Shown here: one piece after another, positions 26,457 through 38,057 of the stretch
How positions within the stretch are numbered: position 1 is the stretch's first letter
Layout: each line of letters begins with the position of its first letter
Source: Otis tarda
Taxonomy: Eukaryota; Chordata; Aves; Otidiformes; Otididae
Direction: 5' to 3'
Assembly: GCA_026413225.1 (NCBI GenBank)
Contig: CM048552.1
Location: 212,859,553 to 212,923,552, forward strand
Length of the DNA stretch: 64,000 nucleotides
The notes under the pieces: model-generated
What the model saw: only the letters and a program-made list of their open reading frames with translations
What the model was told of the DNA's origin: nothing
The model's database searches: none
Translations under genes and position numbers: made by a program

Positions 26457-28019
26457 GTATCTGATGCAGCCAACGAGATTCCCCTCCATGACTATGAGGA
26501 CAAACAGGTGCTTTCAAGAACCGATTCACTTAGTCTGTTGGAGAAGTCAGCATTATTTCTCCCTGTTGACTACCAAGGAAGCTTGAGGTGACTGGTTTCA
26601 CTTGGATGTCCCTTTCTCTCTCCTATTCCTTTGTCCCTTAAGCAGCTGAGAATACGTCAAAAGACCACATAGCTGACTCTGCAGGACTGGGTTTGCCTCA
26701 AACCACCATTTGAAGGGTCTTGGTAGCCTGAGACACCTTATCTGGATGAGTCTCAGCCAAAAAGACTACCTTAGAGCAAAAAAAACCACAGAAAACTCCC
26801 TCCTCTGGAGAATCAGAGAATCAATATGTACCCTCTGTTCATCTGAGAGTAGTCAGGAAACGGGCATCAATTTTTTAAGCCTCGAGCAGGAAGTTCAATA
26901 GATTTGTCCTGCATTCAATCTCCTCAAAAAGCCGGGCAGGTAGAGAGGCTGAACAAAAGACCTGACCTTTTCTCACTCCCTGTGCTTTCACAGAGCCAGA
27001 GCAGAACAATGGACCACGGCGGCATCCGATCCCAGCTCGCCGCAGAGTGCTCAGCGCAGCCTCCCGAGGAGGGCAATTTCCCTTTGTGCACCAGCCTCTA
27101 CCACCGACAGAGTATTTTTCAACAGCCACAGTAATTAATCAAATAAAGTGTCCTTTTGCAAAGTGGCCAGGTGTAATTTCAGCATAATCCAAACCTAGCA
27201 GGCTGAGCTGATCTAGGCAAAATGCTGCGCTTGCAGGTTGGCCGGTGTTTGCAATCTATTTTCATCATTTCCTTGTCCATAGATGAACTCTCCATCTTGC
27301 TAGGGTCTACATCTGGGGCCTGGCACACAACGAGAACAAATTAGAAATGAAGTCTATATTTGAGGGTGATTTAGCACATGAACGTGCTCTCAAGACTCTC
27401 CTCCATGGAGCAGGACTGTCCTGCACAGTGCTGGGATCTACTGGAAGTCCCCTTGCTGGTCCTGAGCACACCAGGATGTCCGCACAGCACTGTGCCGGGA
27501 TCAGAGCTCAGATCGTGTCCATCCGTGCTCGTGAAACCCCAACTAGTGTGGGCTGAGCAGACCAACAAGTGTCAGTGGGGTCACCATGGACCTGCTCCTT
27601 TATGGGCTGCTCAACCCCCGCCATTGACAGAGCAAGGTATACACACAGATGTGGTGTTTGACTTCAGGCTGGTGTGTTTTACAACCAAGGCATGAATTTT
27701 GGAGGAGATTCATGTGTGGCATGTCCTTTTTTTGGGCCAGGTTCAGGAGGCAGCAACCTTCTCAGCCATCCAGGCTCTGCCAGCCCTGCAGCTGTATGAC
27801 AGCCATTAGCCCTCAGCTCAGATGGAGGTTCAATCCTTTGGTAGTGTTGCTCAAGTGGCTACAAAGACTGTGCCTATAATCCAAGAAGAACTCCATGAAG
27901 ATACAAGGGAAGGTGTGTGTATGCGTATACATATCCTATACAGAATGATACATACATCCCCTAGATACGTACTCTGGCCAATCCTATATTAGCACACCAG
28001 TTAGGAATAACTGGGCCGT

Positions 28020-28082
28020 GTTACGAAGGAGATTGGACTGGATCATCTCCTTGACCCTCCAAGCTTTCTAACTCATGAATCT
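28020..28082 (+). mobile_element. Eroded CR1-like 3' end
   Basis: GGAGATTGGACTGGATCATC followed by TCCTTGACCCTCCAAGC and CATGAATC resembles an old CR1 terminus. Short and diverged. Confidence 0.45.
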
Positions 28083-28314
28083 ACAAGACCGCTGGCCTTG
28101 CTGCAAGACAGAGGGCAGGAGAAGGAGCACTGCACCCACTGCAGGCTGGGACCAGGGCCCTAAAATGAAGTTTGTGGGGTGTCAAGTGATTTGTCCCCTG
28201 GCACACTGAAGCTTGTTCTCATACTAGTTTCAGAGGGAGTTAGGTACTTGGGTTCTTTCTAAGTCCCGTTAAGTGCTCCCTTTTAAAACCATGTCTAGAT
28301 GATCTGCCACCACT

Positions 28315-28405
28315 CAGACAATGTATGACAGAGGGAAGATCTGAACGCCGGACTAGTCTCAGTCCAGCAACTTGGTTACTAACCCACTGCTGCTTCTTTT
28401 TGCCG
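28315..28405 (-). repeat. Possible tRNA-derived SINE head
   Basis: Reverse strand reads GCAGTGGGTTAGTAACCAAG then a GTTCAGATC B-box-like segment, as in the tRNA-related part of MIR-type SINEs. It lies on the wrong side of the core at 28508-28620 to be the same copy. Confidence 0.35.
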
Positions 28406-28507
28406 TAGAAAGGTTCGTTAAAGAGAGTCTTTAGTGCAGCCACTGTTTTAGTAATCGCTCTTACGCTATGTTATTCCTTCAGGAATCCCAGTCTATTTAT
28501 GGAGGAA

Positions 28508-28620
28508 GGGACGATGCTATCCTCATTTCGCACAGAGGGAAACTGAGGCACAGAAGGAGGACGTGACTTTCCCTAGGGTCACGCAGGAGAACCAGGAAGG
28601 TTCTGTGCCAAGTCTGTGCC
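28508..28620 (-). repeat. MIR-like ancient SINE core
   Basis: CCTCATTTCGCACAGAGGGA, AACTGAGGCACAGAAGGAGG and GACTTTCCCTAGGGTCACGC give the clearest MIR-core match in the window, in antisense. Confidence 0.75.
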
Positions 28621-29439
28621 GAAGACTCCAGATCAAAATGCCTTTAAAGCCTCCTCTGTTCTTCTCTGTCCTTAAATTGTCCTAATAAGCAGCTGTCTCA
28701 CCCTCTACTCTTGCTGGTCCCTAACAGTCTGGCCTCGGCTGGGCGGTCTCTCTCCTTTCAGTGCTGTTAGTGCTGGCTGGAGCAGGGCTCCTGCAAGCTG
28801 TTATAATCCTGCAAGGTTTTGTTTGTGTTTTTTTTTTTTTCCCAGCAGGAACCCCTTTGCTGGGATTTTCGGTGGAATCCTCCCTCTGCCTGCCCTGACA
28901 CTATCCTCTTATCTCTTGTGGTCCTGGAGAAATTCAGGACAGCCCTTCAGAGAGGCTGGGGTCAGCCTCCAAATGCAGGGACTAGTAGGATTAAGCAGGT
29001 TCAAATCGGAAGATGCCAGCCCTGTTTTATCCTGCTGAGACTCCTGAGGGTGTTTTGCTTGAACAGGGACTGTACAAATTAAGTAGAGACTCTGTTCTGC
29101 CCTTCCAGGGTGCCTTTGGTGCAATCACCATCACACCCCTCAGGGGAGCATGAGGCAGTGCTGGGACACACCAGCCCTGTAATAGCCCGGATGAAAGGGG
29201 GACAGATGCTCCCTGACTCATTGGCTGCACATGCAAAATGTTATGCTGATTTTTTAGGTGTGGAAACGGAGTCACTGGGGCTGTTTGCTGCTCCATCTAC
29301 TGCTCTTCACGTTTTGATGGCATATCAAGTTGCTGGGTGTTCTTCAGTACATGGGATGCTCCGTGCTCTGAAGGGCATCATCTGGCTGAGCTGAAGTCAT
29401 GCCTATTGGTCTTTGCTAAAGCAAAGTTGGACTAAAGTG

Positions 29440-29688
29440 AATAAAAGAGGGGAGATTTAGATTAGATATTAGGAAGAAATTCTTTACTGTGAGGGTGGTG
29501 AGGCACTGGAAGAGGTTGCCCAGAGAAGCTGTGGATGTCCCATCCCTGGAAATGTTCAAGGCCAGGTTGGATGGTGCTCTGAGTGACCTGGTCTGGTGGA
29601 AGGTGCCCCTGCCCAGGGCAGGGGGGTTGGACTGGATGGCCTTTGAAGTTCCCTTCCCTTCCAACCCAAATCATTCTGTGATTCTAAG
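29440..29688 (+). mobile_element. CR1 LINE 3' end, sense orientation
   Basis: Runs from GGGGAGATTTAGATTAGATA through GGCACTGGAAGAGGTTGCCC to the typical CR1 end CCAACCCAAATCATTCTGTG ATTCT. Confidence 0.9.
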
Positions 29689-31663
29689 ATACATCAGGTG
29701 TTGCACAGCCATAAAGTAAATGTCAGTGCATCCCCAAGCAGCCTGGATGGGCAAAAGGAATGGAGGCTCCAGGCGGTAAAGTGACTGCTTCATGCGAAGT
29801 TCCCACCTGGTGAAGAGCAGAGCCAGAAGCAATGATAGGAGTCCTTCTGTGAGCAGCAGAGCTAACGAAAATCTCATTTACAACAACAGAACTCCAAATA
29901 ATAAGATTTCTTGATGGTCAATAGGGCATAGTTCCTCCCAAGAAGCCCTTCCTGTAGGTCAGGCACTGAGAACAGCTTTCTGACCCTACCTATGCTCTCT
30001 GGTGTCCAACGGGAGCCGGCATCATGCTGCAGGGCACCAGATTGTTCCCATGCTCACCTGTGTATTTTCATGAAGTGTCTAGGAAATTCCTTTCCTTGCT
30101 ACAGCTCTGTCAAATTTGAAGTGAACTTGGTCAACAAACTACTGTGATTAGGTGGCACACCTAAAGGGACAGGCAGTGTGACCACACAAGCCTTGTTTGC
30201 TATGGAAATCAGTTGAGATGATCAAGACAGCTTTAATCAGGTACTAAATTTATTCTGGTTTTAATGAGCTGCTCGGTTTCCCACCCTTGTTTGCGGTATT
30301 TTGAGATATCCCTCTGAGGAAAGGGGTGGCTGTTGCTGTTTGTGATTTGCTCTCAGCTACGCATGAGAAACCGGTGTTTGCCGGAGACAAGATGACTCCC
30401 TGGGCTGAGTTCAACATCACAGCTGTGCCCGAAAAGCTTGACCTTTGTTCCAGTCCTTTCTACTCAACATCTTCCCTGATTGCGGAGTTCAGAGCTGGGA
30501 GGGCAGGACCTGGTTTGCTACTTCAAATGGCAGACTGCTCTGCGCAAAAAAAAAATAGATAGAACAAGACACTGGGGGAGAGCCAGGGAGTTATTTCTAA
30601 GAGCAATAAGATTGCCCAAACAGTTTCTGTTAGCCACCACCCTAATTTATACTGGCACAATTAACCTCAATGAACAGCAGTTCTGATTTCGTTACCCCAA
30701 GCTGACATTGCTCTCACAGCGATTTGGCCAAGACCATTGGGTGCTGTCTCCCCGTGATGCTTCAGGTGCAGGCATGATGTTTAGCACTAGAGAGGGCAAC
30801 ATCTCTGGAGTAACCCAGCTGCCCTTTCAGAAAGTCTCCTTCCCTGTGGGAGAAGGACCTGTTCCATCACCCAAAAGCACCAGGGGCATCACCAGGCAGA
30901 GCTTGCCCCACGTTGTGCTGGAGAGGAGGAACTTCTTACATGGGAAGGATGGTGTCCTTGCAGTGTATCTGCTCTGAGAGACCTCCCCAGCGTGACAGCA
31001 GATTGGGCTGACCTGCTCATTAATTGTTTATAAGTCTCCATGTGCTGCTTTACTGAATTACATAAAAGGTCTAACAGCTCCTGCTATGGATCCTGGTCCC
31101 TGGGTGGGCTGTGTCTCGGCCCTCCAAGGGCTCTGAGATACCTGGCAGCCATGAAAGACAGCAGAAATGAAAGGAAATCCTAAAGGACTGTTGGAGAGTT
31201 TTGTCTATTTTTTTTTTTTGTCTCAAGGATGCTACAGCACCACCAGCCTGGTATGGGGGCATGTTTGGGAGGTGTATCAGTTACACCATTGAAAGCTCAT
31301 GGGGCCTTTCAGTAATTCCAGCAATACAACGCTTTTTCATGTCTGTGCCAAAGACCATTCTGGGCTCTTGCAGCTCTCAGCATACAAAAAACCATAAAGC
31401 CAGCTATGCCTGACCTTTTCCTGGGCTTTACTTCCAAAAGCAGACCACAGAAGTCCAGGTTGTCCTGGCTCTGTTGTTCCACTGAGATTAAAGGCAGCCA
31501 AGAAGCTGAGCAGAGGAAATGAAGAGCAAATGGGGATCATCTTGTTCACTCTGACAGTCCTCTGCGTGCAGCTTCTCAATGGGCTTGAGGAAGGGTATTG
31601 CACAGAGGTTAGAGATGAAATAACCACTCCCTTTGTTGCTCCAGATAGAAACGTTCTGCAGGC

Positions 31664-32110
31664 CATAGAATCAGAGAATGATTTGGGTTGGAAGGGACCT
31701 TTAAAGTCCACCCAGTTCAACTCCTCTGCAAGGAGCAGGGACATCTCCAACCACATCAGGTTGCTCAGAGCCCCGGCCAACCTGGCCTGGAATGTTTCCA
31801 GGGATGGGGCATCCACCACCCCTCTGGGCAACCTGGGCCAGAGTTCCACCACCCTCAGAGTAAAAAAATTTTTCCCAATATCTAATCTAAATCTACCTCC
31901 CTCTATTTTTAAACCATTACCCCTCGTCCTGTCACAACAGGCCCTGCTGAACAGTCTCTCCCCACCTTTCCTGCAGCCCCCTTTAGGCACTGGGAGCCGC
32001 TCTCAGGTCTCCCCGGAGCCTCCTCTTCTCCAGGCTGAACAGCCCCAGCTCTCTCAGCCTGGCCTCACAGGAGAGGTGCTCCAGCCCTCTCAGCATCTTC
32101 CTGGCCCTCG
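31664..32110 (-). mobile_element. CR1 LINE 3' end, longest copy
   Basis: Antisense copy from ATAGAATCAGAGAATGATTT through TTTCCCAATATCTAATCTAA and CTCTTCTCCAGGCTGAACAG to ATCTTCCTGGCCCTC. Two long frames cross it (217 codons minus, 209 plus), but both are repeat translation. Confidence 0.92.
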
Positions 32111-33269
32111 ACAAACCCAGTGTTTGTGTGTGTGGTTTCTGGAGTTCGTCTCAGCCTAGGGTAAATCTGGTGGCCTTGGTGGCACTGATCCAGCAGAGCC
32201 AAGGGATGAGAGGAAGCAGGACAGAAATAGCCCAGGCAACACAGTGTGATGGCAACCACCACTGATGCTGGAAAACACCCAAAGGCTCGGACGCAGGAAG
32301 CGAAGGTTTGATGCGCTCTGACTAGGCTTGCAGGGCTCCTTCCGACTCACTGCAGTGTGCACTTTCTGTACCCCTATGTCCCCGTGAAGGAGGTCTGCAC
32401 GTCCTCCTGATGGCCGCAGCCAGGCGAGGGGACCCTATCTGTGATGAGGGGAGGTGTTACGGTTTGTGGGGCCTTTCAGCCTCACTGTTACGGTGAAGCT
32501 CTTTGGTCCCACGTGAGCTCAGTGGGACCTTTGCCCAGACTGAGAACTCAGTGCCACTGGGAGGCAAAGCATTTTCTTCTCCCAGCCTCTCTCATCGGCA
32601 TGGATTCAAACTCCCCCACACCAACACCCACCAGGCATGGAAAACCAACTTGTTGACTTGCAAGCCAAACCTCAGGCTAACGACAACATGGGTCAGCTCT
32701 GATGTTCACAGGAAACTGCCCACAAACTCTACCCTTTCTAGCAGTGATCGAGCTGACCACCAGCTTCGTGGGCATTACTTAACGGCCTCAAGAGATCTGA
32801 TATAGAACCTGAAAACAATCCCATTGAGCTCCTCTCTGCGTTTGCCAGCATGAAAGTATTTTCAACAAAAAAAGGAACAGAACGGGCTTTATTTTCCTCA
32901 ACCCACCCGATACATGGCACTGCTAGTAGAGCGAGGAGCCTGACACCTCATCTTCTCCGAGAAAACTAAGTGCTGCGAGGCAAATATCTCAGAAGAATTG
33001 TTTCAAGGGGGATATCAGGGCATGAGCACGTCCTGTGAATGGAAGCATGAGCTCATGAGCTCGTCATAAAGAAGCCCATCCTGGATCCATCTTGTGGGCT
33101 CCCCACCTATTGTATTTCTCTGACACTGGACAACAGAGGATGCCTAGGGAACTGTGTAAAGACAGAGTGAAGATTTAGTGGCACTACTCCGTAAAACTCC
33201 CCCAGACACTAAAAATTTGCAGCTCAAGAACTTCTAGAGACAAAGAAAGGTACCCTTTGTCTTTAATAT

Positions 33270-33800
33270 ATGTATTGTACAGCTTTTGAGAAGCTTTTTC
33301 TCAACAACTTTGCCCAAGTGCTTTTTTAACCCTTCCGTACTTTTAGGATCTACAGGGTCCTGCAGTAAGGAGTACCATGATGCCAGGTTGTGTGAACTCT
33401 TTTCTGCTTTGAACTTGGTCTCTATTAGCTTTATTTGATGCTCCCTAATTTTTATTTTGCAAAGGAAAATTAAGGAAAATCTTCCTTTTGCCTTCACCAC
33501 GCAAGCATGATCTCCCAGGATCTACAACATATCTTGCTCCCATCTCTTTTCCAGCCTGAAGTCTTTGTGTAAGCAATCCTTCCTCATGTGGAAGCTCTTC
33601 CAGACCTCTGACCATCCTTCTTTCTCTGAATCCACCCCAGCTGACCTACATCATTTTTGGGATGGTGGGACCACAGTATTCCAGTTATAAGCATGCCAGG
33701 GACTCACAGAGGTGCAATGCTGTTCCTCTCCTGACATCTCATTTGCCTTTTTTGTTTTGGATTACTTGAAATGAGATAAGTCAATAAAGGAGAGAAATTT
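33270..33800 (-). mobile_element. Ancient CR1-like LINE remnant
   Basis: Strongly diverged but in the expected order for an old amniote CR1 in antisense: GCAGTAAGGAGTACCATGAT (CR1 'gcaaggagttccaca'), CTATTAGCTTTATTTGATGC, CCAGCCTGAAGTC, CCTCATGTGGAAGCTCTTCC, and GGGACCACAGTATTCCAG. No frame survives. Confidence 0.65.
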
Positions 33801-34727
33801 TCTCTCTGGACAATGACAGATACCCTGGGGAACACACAAGGGCTTGGTCCCAAGAGATGACAGCTGCCGTCATCCAGGCGCTGTAGGTACCTGCCATTTT
33901 CTGTTTATCCTCCTTTGCCAGCCTTCACGTTGTGCCCACCCTCTCTCCAGCCCTGTGGTGATCCCAGATTTACCTTGCCACTTCCAAAGTCAGGAACTGC
34001 AGCCGCGAGTGGCTGTGTCTCCCGGGGTGAAGCCCCCTCTCAGCACAGCTCCCACCATACAACCCCGTGTCAGATGGGAAGAGAAGACAACTCATGCTTA
34101 TGGCAAGACCACAATTCACAGAGGCTCAGTTCTCCAACACTCAGCATAACCTCAGCTATGTCCCCTTGCAAGATTTCCTTCCTCTGCATCTCCAAGTTGG
34201 AGGCCAAGCTGCCTGTGCAGCAGCAACAGCAGTGGAGACCTCCACCCAAGGCAGCCTGTAAGTCTGTAATCAAGCTAACACGTAAGTTTTAACTCCTTGC
34301 ATGCATGTGGAAACTGTATTCCGGTCATCTGCACCCGAGGCAAACGCTGGGTCACTGCACCAGGTTAAATGCAGGAAAGGGAATGGCAGCAGCTGAACCA
34401 ACATGCTTCAAAACGAACTTGCTAGGACTGAGGTCCAGGAAGAGCTCAATCATTTTCTGCAATTGCTCTGAGGCTGCCAGTGGGGTCAAGCACTCAGTTT
34501 TTGGAGCCCAGCTGGGCTGAGGTGGGAGTTGGTACCTAGCTGGGTACGTCTGGGGAGGACTCAGCCAATGGTGCCAACAGGTCCTCAGAGATATTTTGCT
34601 TTGGATTTTGAACTTTTGTATATTTCTTTGGCACTCAGTCTACTTCAAATGACTGGTTTGTGTTGGATTTCCACACATTGCACTCCCTTCACGAAGTGGG
34701 AACAACCACACTCTGCTCTCTCCCAGT

Positions 34728-34836
34728 ATAGAATCACAGAATCATAGAATTGTAGAATAGTGAGGGTTGGAAGGGACCTTTAGAGGTCATCTAGTCATCT
34801 AGTATCCTGACTGCAAGAGCTTTTCAGAGCAGGGGC
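34728..34836 (-). mobile_element. CR1 LINE 3' tail
   Basis: Antisense end with ATAGAATCACAGAATCATAG, GGTTGGAAGGGACC and AGAGGTCATCTAGT; diverged after that (CTGCAAGAGC..CAGAGCAGGG). Confidence 0.8.
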
Positions 34837-37328
34837 TCTGTGCACAGCTCCGGGGTTTGGGGATGGATGGATAAAATAAGCACGGATGCTGCTGGGGCAG
34901 TCCTGTCCTGAGAAGCTTCCTGGCTCTACATTGCAGCTCAGCTGGGGGACCAGACCATCACAAACACAACAGCTCATCCCATATCAGGTTCTCCTTGCAC
35001 CTTGCCTAGCAGAGGGGAGCATTTCATGGTGCAAAGCTCTCCGACACGCTGCCTCTGCATCCTGCCGGCCCCTTGGTGCAGTGACACTCGCCCCAGCTTC
35101 GCTTCAGGAGCAAGAAACCTCTGGCTCTGCCCCAAGTGAACAATAAAAGTCCTCATTTCTCTTCTGGTGAGGAGGTGTCAGTGCAGACAACCAAAACTAT
35201 CCCAGGAGTGAGAGTGCCTGAAGCCACCTCTCCCGTCAGCCCCTTTCTGCCTGGCTTGGAAGCCGTTCTCCGCAGCTCCAGGAAAGGCTTTGAAAAAAAA
35301 CCCCACGAGCTGACAATGCCTTCATTAATCACAGCATAATCCTTTCCATGGCAACCCAAGGATTGCGAAGTCACAAGTTAGCAAGCGTAAGACAGAAACA
35401 CTGTACAGCAGCCCCGGGTCCGTGGAAACTTAATAGTGAGCGAGATGAATCGACTGCTCTGAGGAGGGGAAATGACTTAGAAATAATATTGCCTTGGCAA
35501 AGAGGTTCATCCCTGGGTCGGATTCAGATCTGATAAATGTGGGGAGATACTGTAACTTCATGAAGTTACTCCAGTCTCACCCCAAAAAAAAGCCCAAGAA
35601 GAGACTTTGGCCCTACGTGTTGGTTTTACAGAAGCACAAAGCTTTCAAGGAGGTCAGGCAGAAAAGAAAGACAGTTTGTCACCAGCCCATCACCGCGACT
35701 TTAAACACTAAACCTATCTGGAAATTGGTAGAGCTCAGAGGTTGCAAAGCCACGAGTGAAAACAATTTTGACTATCAACCAACAGGAGGGTTTTCCCCCT
35801 TGTTTTCCTGGTTTTTTTTCCCCTCATTTGTCCCTCTTCTGCTGTCCCTGGGACAGTTTAGACACAGGGTAGGGGAGAGACTTGCACAGGGTCTCACAAG
35901 GTATGCAGGTTTTGTCTGAAGCTTTGGCAAAGCTGCAAAACCATCCCACAGCTTCACATCACCAATGCTGGGACCTTGTGGTCCATCACCTCATGGGAAG
36001 ACAGACAAGAGAAGTAGCATCATACAGTGGAGAAGGAGAGGAGAGGAGTCAGCTTGCAACACAGGTGTCCTTGATATTGTGATGCAAAGCACAGGTTAAC
36101 CCCATGGGGTTGGACATCCTTTTGCCTGGCCTATGGAAAGAAGCACTCTCACACCAAAACAACAGCCTGGGGCTGTAGGAAGACCACCTCCAGCTCCTGC
36201 CAGCTCCTTCTGCAGAGGGGGATTTAGCAGCCAGGGGCAACCAGGCAATCTTAGACCCACTGGCCTGTTGCCTTCCAAACTCTCCCTCCATGTTGCCTAC
36301 AAGACGAGTTCTCCACTGTAGACCTCCGTCTTCCCAGAGATGCCGAGAGATGCCAGTTCCACCCTCGTTAGGATATAATGAATGTAACTGTCCTAGGAAA
36401 GCCTGGGTCTGTTCTTTGGTGTGGTGCTCAGCTGGTCCAGCACAGCCCACACGCATAAACACTGTGCTCCCAAACCAGGCAGCAAAACTCAAACTGCTTT
36501 GTGGGAATCATCTGTCCCATGCTGGGTCTCGGTCTCTGTCAAGGGATGGTCCTAATAATTTAAACACCCCGGGAATGTCCTGGGCATTGCTCATCAGTAC
36601 CGGTGTGACCCAGGGGACGTGTCACCGAAACACAACCTGGACGCAAGCTGTGCTACGCTGCAACCAGGGGAAATTCCTTCTGCTCTCTGAAGGGCTGGTT
36701 GAGCGTTAACCACCTGGGTGGTGCGTCTGGAGCTGGATCGGAGCAGGGAGAGGGTGAGATGGCCCCGGGACCGATGAGGCTGGGGAGACACCTGGGGTCC
36801 TGTGACACAGCCAGTGGGTCCACGCAGCGGGCACATCCCCAAGAGCCTCTCCCCATCCCTGAGCACCTCCAGACCTATCCCAGAAGATGAAAGAGCTGTG
36901 GAGCAAAGGGGTGGGGGATTGCATACTGCAGCACGGGAGGGATATTACCCCCACCCCACACCCCAGCTCGCTGCTAGGTGACCCAAGCTAAATTAAGCAG
37001 CGGCTAGAAATTACCGAGGCTCTAATCCCTGCTGCAGGAGCCGAGCTGCATCGGGGCTGCTAGGCATTCCCGGCAGGTCTGCGGTCGCGTTGTCTCCCTT
37101 CCATCGAGCCCAGCCCCCTTTCCCCAGGTTTCATCCGAGCTCCGAAGCAGGCTCGCTGCCGTGCCGAGCGCGCTCCATCCCATCCCACCCCATCGCAACA
37201 CCCCTCACCCCATCGCATCCTTATCGCACCCCCACTGCACCTCATGCGGAGCATCCCCAGCCCTCAGGCTGGTCCCTCCCGGGTGTGGTTTGCCACCCCA
37301 CGCCCCCCAACAACCCCCTCCGCCTTAC

Positions 37329-37480
37329 CTCAGCGGGGCATGGCCGGGGCTGGGGGGCCGGGGAGCGGGCGGCGATGCTCGGCGCGGAGCCGCGCTGCCT
37401 CCGGTACCGAGCGAGGGCAGCGCCCGCCCTGCCCGTTGCTGAGCCTCTTAGCAGGGGAGGAGCCGGGATACAGCCAGCCC
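37329..37480 (-). other. Candidate untranslated first exon ending at a splice donor
   Basis: The 3' boundary at 37329 is set by GCTGAG|GTAAGG; the 5' boundary is a guess. The only nearby ATG (37342-37340) reads MPR then stop, so the exon would be non-coding. It would belong to a minus-strand gene extending left, MYO7A by synteny. This is inference. Confidence 0.35.
37346..37369 (+). other. G-quadruplex motif in CpG island
   Basis: Four G-runs (4, 6, 4 and 3) separated by CT, CC and AGC on the plus strand, about 17 bases from the minus-strand donor. The motif meets the usual G3+ with loops of 1-7 rule. Confidence 0.6.
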
Positions 37481-38031
37481 CTGGGGTGTGCGTGGGTGTG
37501 GGTGTGCGTGACTGTGAGTGTGTGAGACCTCTAACCCAGGGACACCGCAAGCCCCGCGCTCCCCAAGTGGCCCCGCACCCCAAAGATGCTCCCTTCTGCA
37601 TCCCTGGGGTCTGCCCCAGACCGTGGCACCCATGAAGAGCCCTGCTGAGATTTAAGTCTTGGGCAAAGGGATGGCTGGGACGATCCCCCTACCCCGTGCA
37701 AAGAGGTCCAGGGGTGTTCAAGGGACCATGCTGAGGGTCCTGTGCGATGGGGCCAGGAGCTGACAGGCGTTCTGGTTTGAGTGCACCAGCCTGCGTCTGC
37801 AATTAAAAAAAACTGGGAGACAAAAATGCTTGAGGAAGCTCAGAAGCTGAGTTTTTGCCTGGAAGCTTAACTCTGACCTGGTGACTCCCTGCCCAAATCT
37901 CGCCTGGTGTCTTTTCTCCTTCCTGCCGAGAAAGGTGGGGCCGGCTTTTAGTTGTGCTGTGAAACGTCGTCGGGGTTTCTGACTGCAGTACGCAGCGTGC
38001 GTATTAGCTGGTGAACGGTACAAAACACACC

Positions 38032-38057
38032 TTTTTTTTTTTTTTTTTTTTTTTTTT
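38032..38057 (+). repeat. Poly(T) run
   Basis: 26 consecutive T, hence A on the minus strand. No recognisable retrocopy or SINE lies upstream on the minus strand. Confidence 0.95.

Larger units (their letters stand above)
26457..31663. other. Repeat-bearing non-coding stretch
   Basis: Includes an eroded CR1 end, two SINE-like remnants and the sense CR1 at 29.4 kb. The gaps between them show nothing gene-like. Confidence 0.55.
32111..36969. other. Non-coding stretch left of the CpG island
   Basis: Contains the ancient CR1-like copy and one CR1 tail. A 14-bp perfect palindrome GAGCTCATGAGCTC lies at 33049-33062. The 147-codon frame at 36049-36492 (minus) is unassigned. No MYO7A coding exon found. 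Confidence 0.5.
36970..37640 (-). promoter_or_regulatory. CpG island, probable promoter
   Basis: The richest CG dinucleotide stretch in the window outside the LTR, with GC-box-like GGCTCCTCCCC sequence and no repeat identity. On the minus strand it contains a consensus splice donor (GCTGAG then GTAAGG at 37328-37323). In mammals the gene directly downstream of CAPN5 on the same strand is MYO7A, whose first exon is untranslated, so this is a candidate MYO7A promoter. No MYO7A coding exon was found to its left. Open frames in the island (up to 181 codons on the plus strand) look like the usual stop-poor chance frames of GC-rich DNA. Confidence 0.55.

Noticed and set aside
29110-29140. Minus strand ATG GTG ATT (MVI...), like the first residues of MYO7A.
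   Set aside because: Continues as APKAPWKG with no donor where MYO7A would splice; three residues are not evidence.
31337-32159. Two of the longest open frames in the window (217 codons minus, 209 codons plus).
   Set aside because: Most of their length is CR1 3' region on the two strands; not genes.
37090-37635. 181-codon plus-strand frame.
   Set aside because: Explained by the stop-poor GC content of the CpG island; Pro/Arg-rich with no domain.
38032-38057. Minus-strand poly(A) as the tail of a processed pseudogene.
   Set aside because: No gene-like sequence or target duplication next to it.
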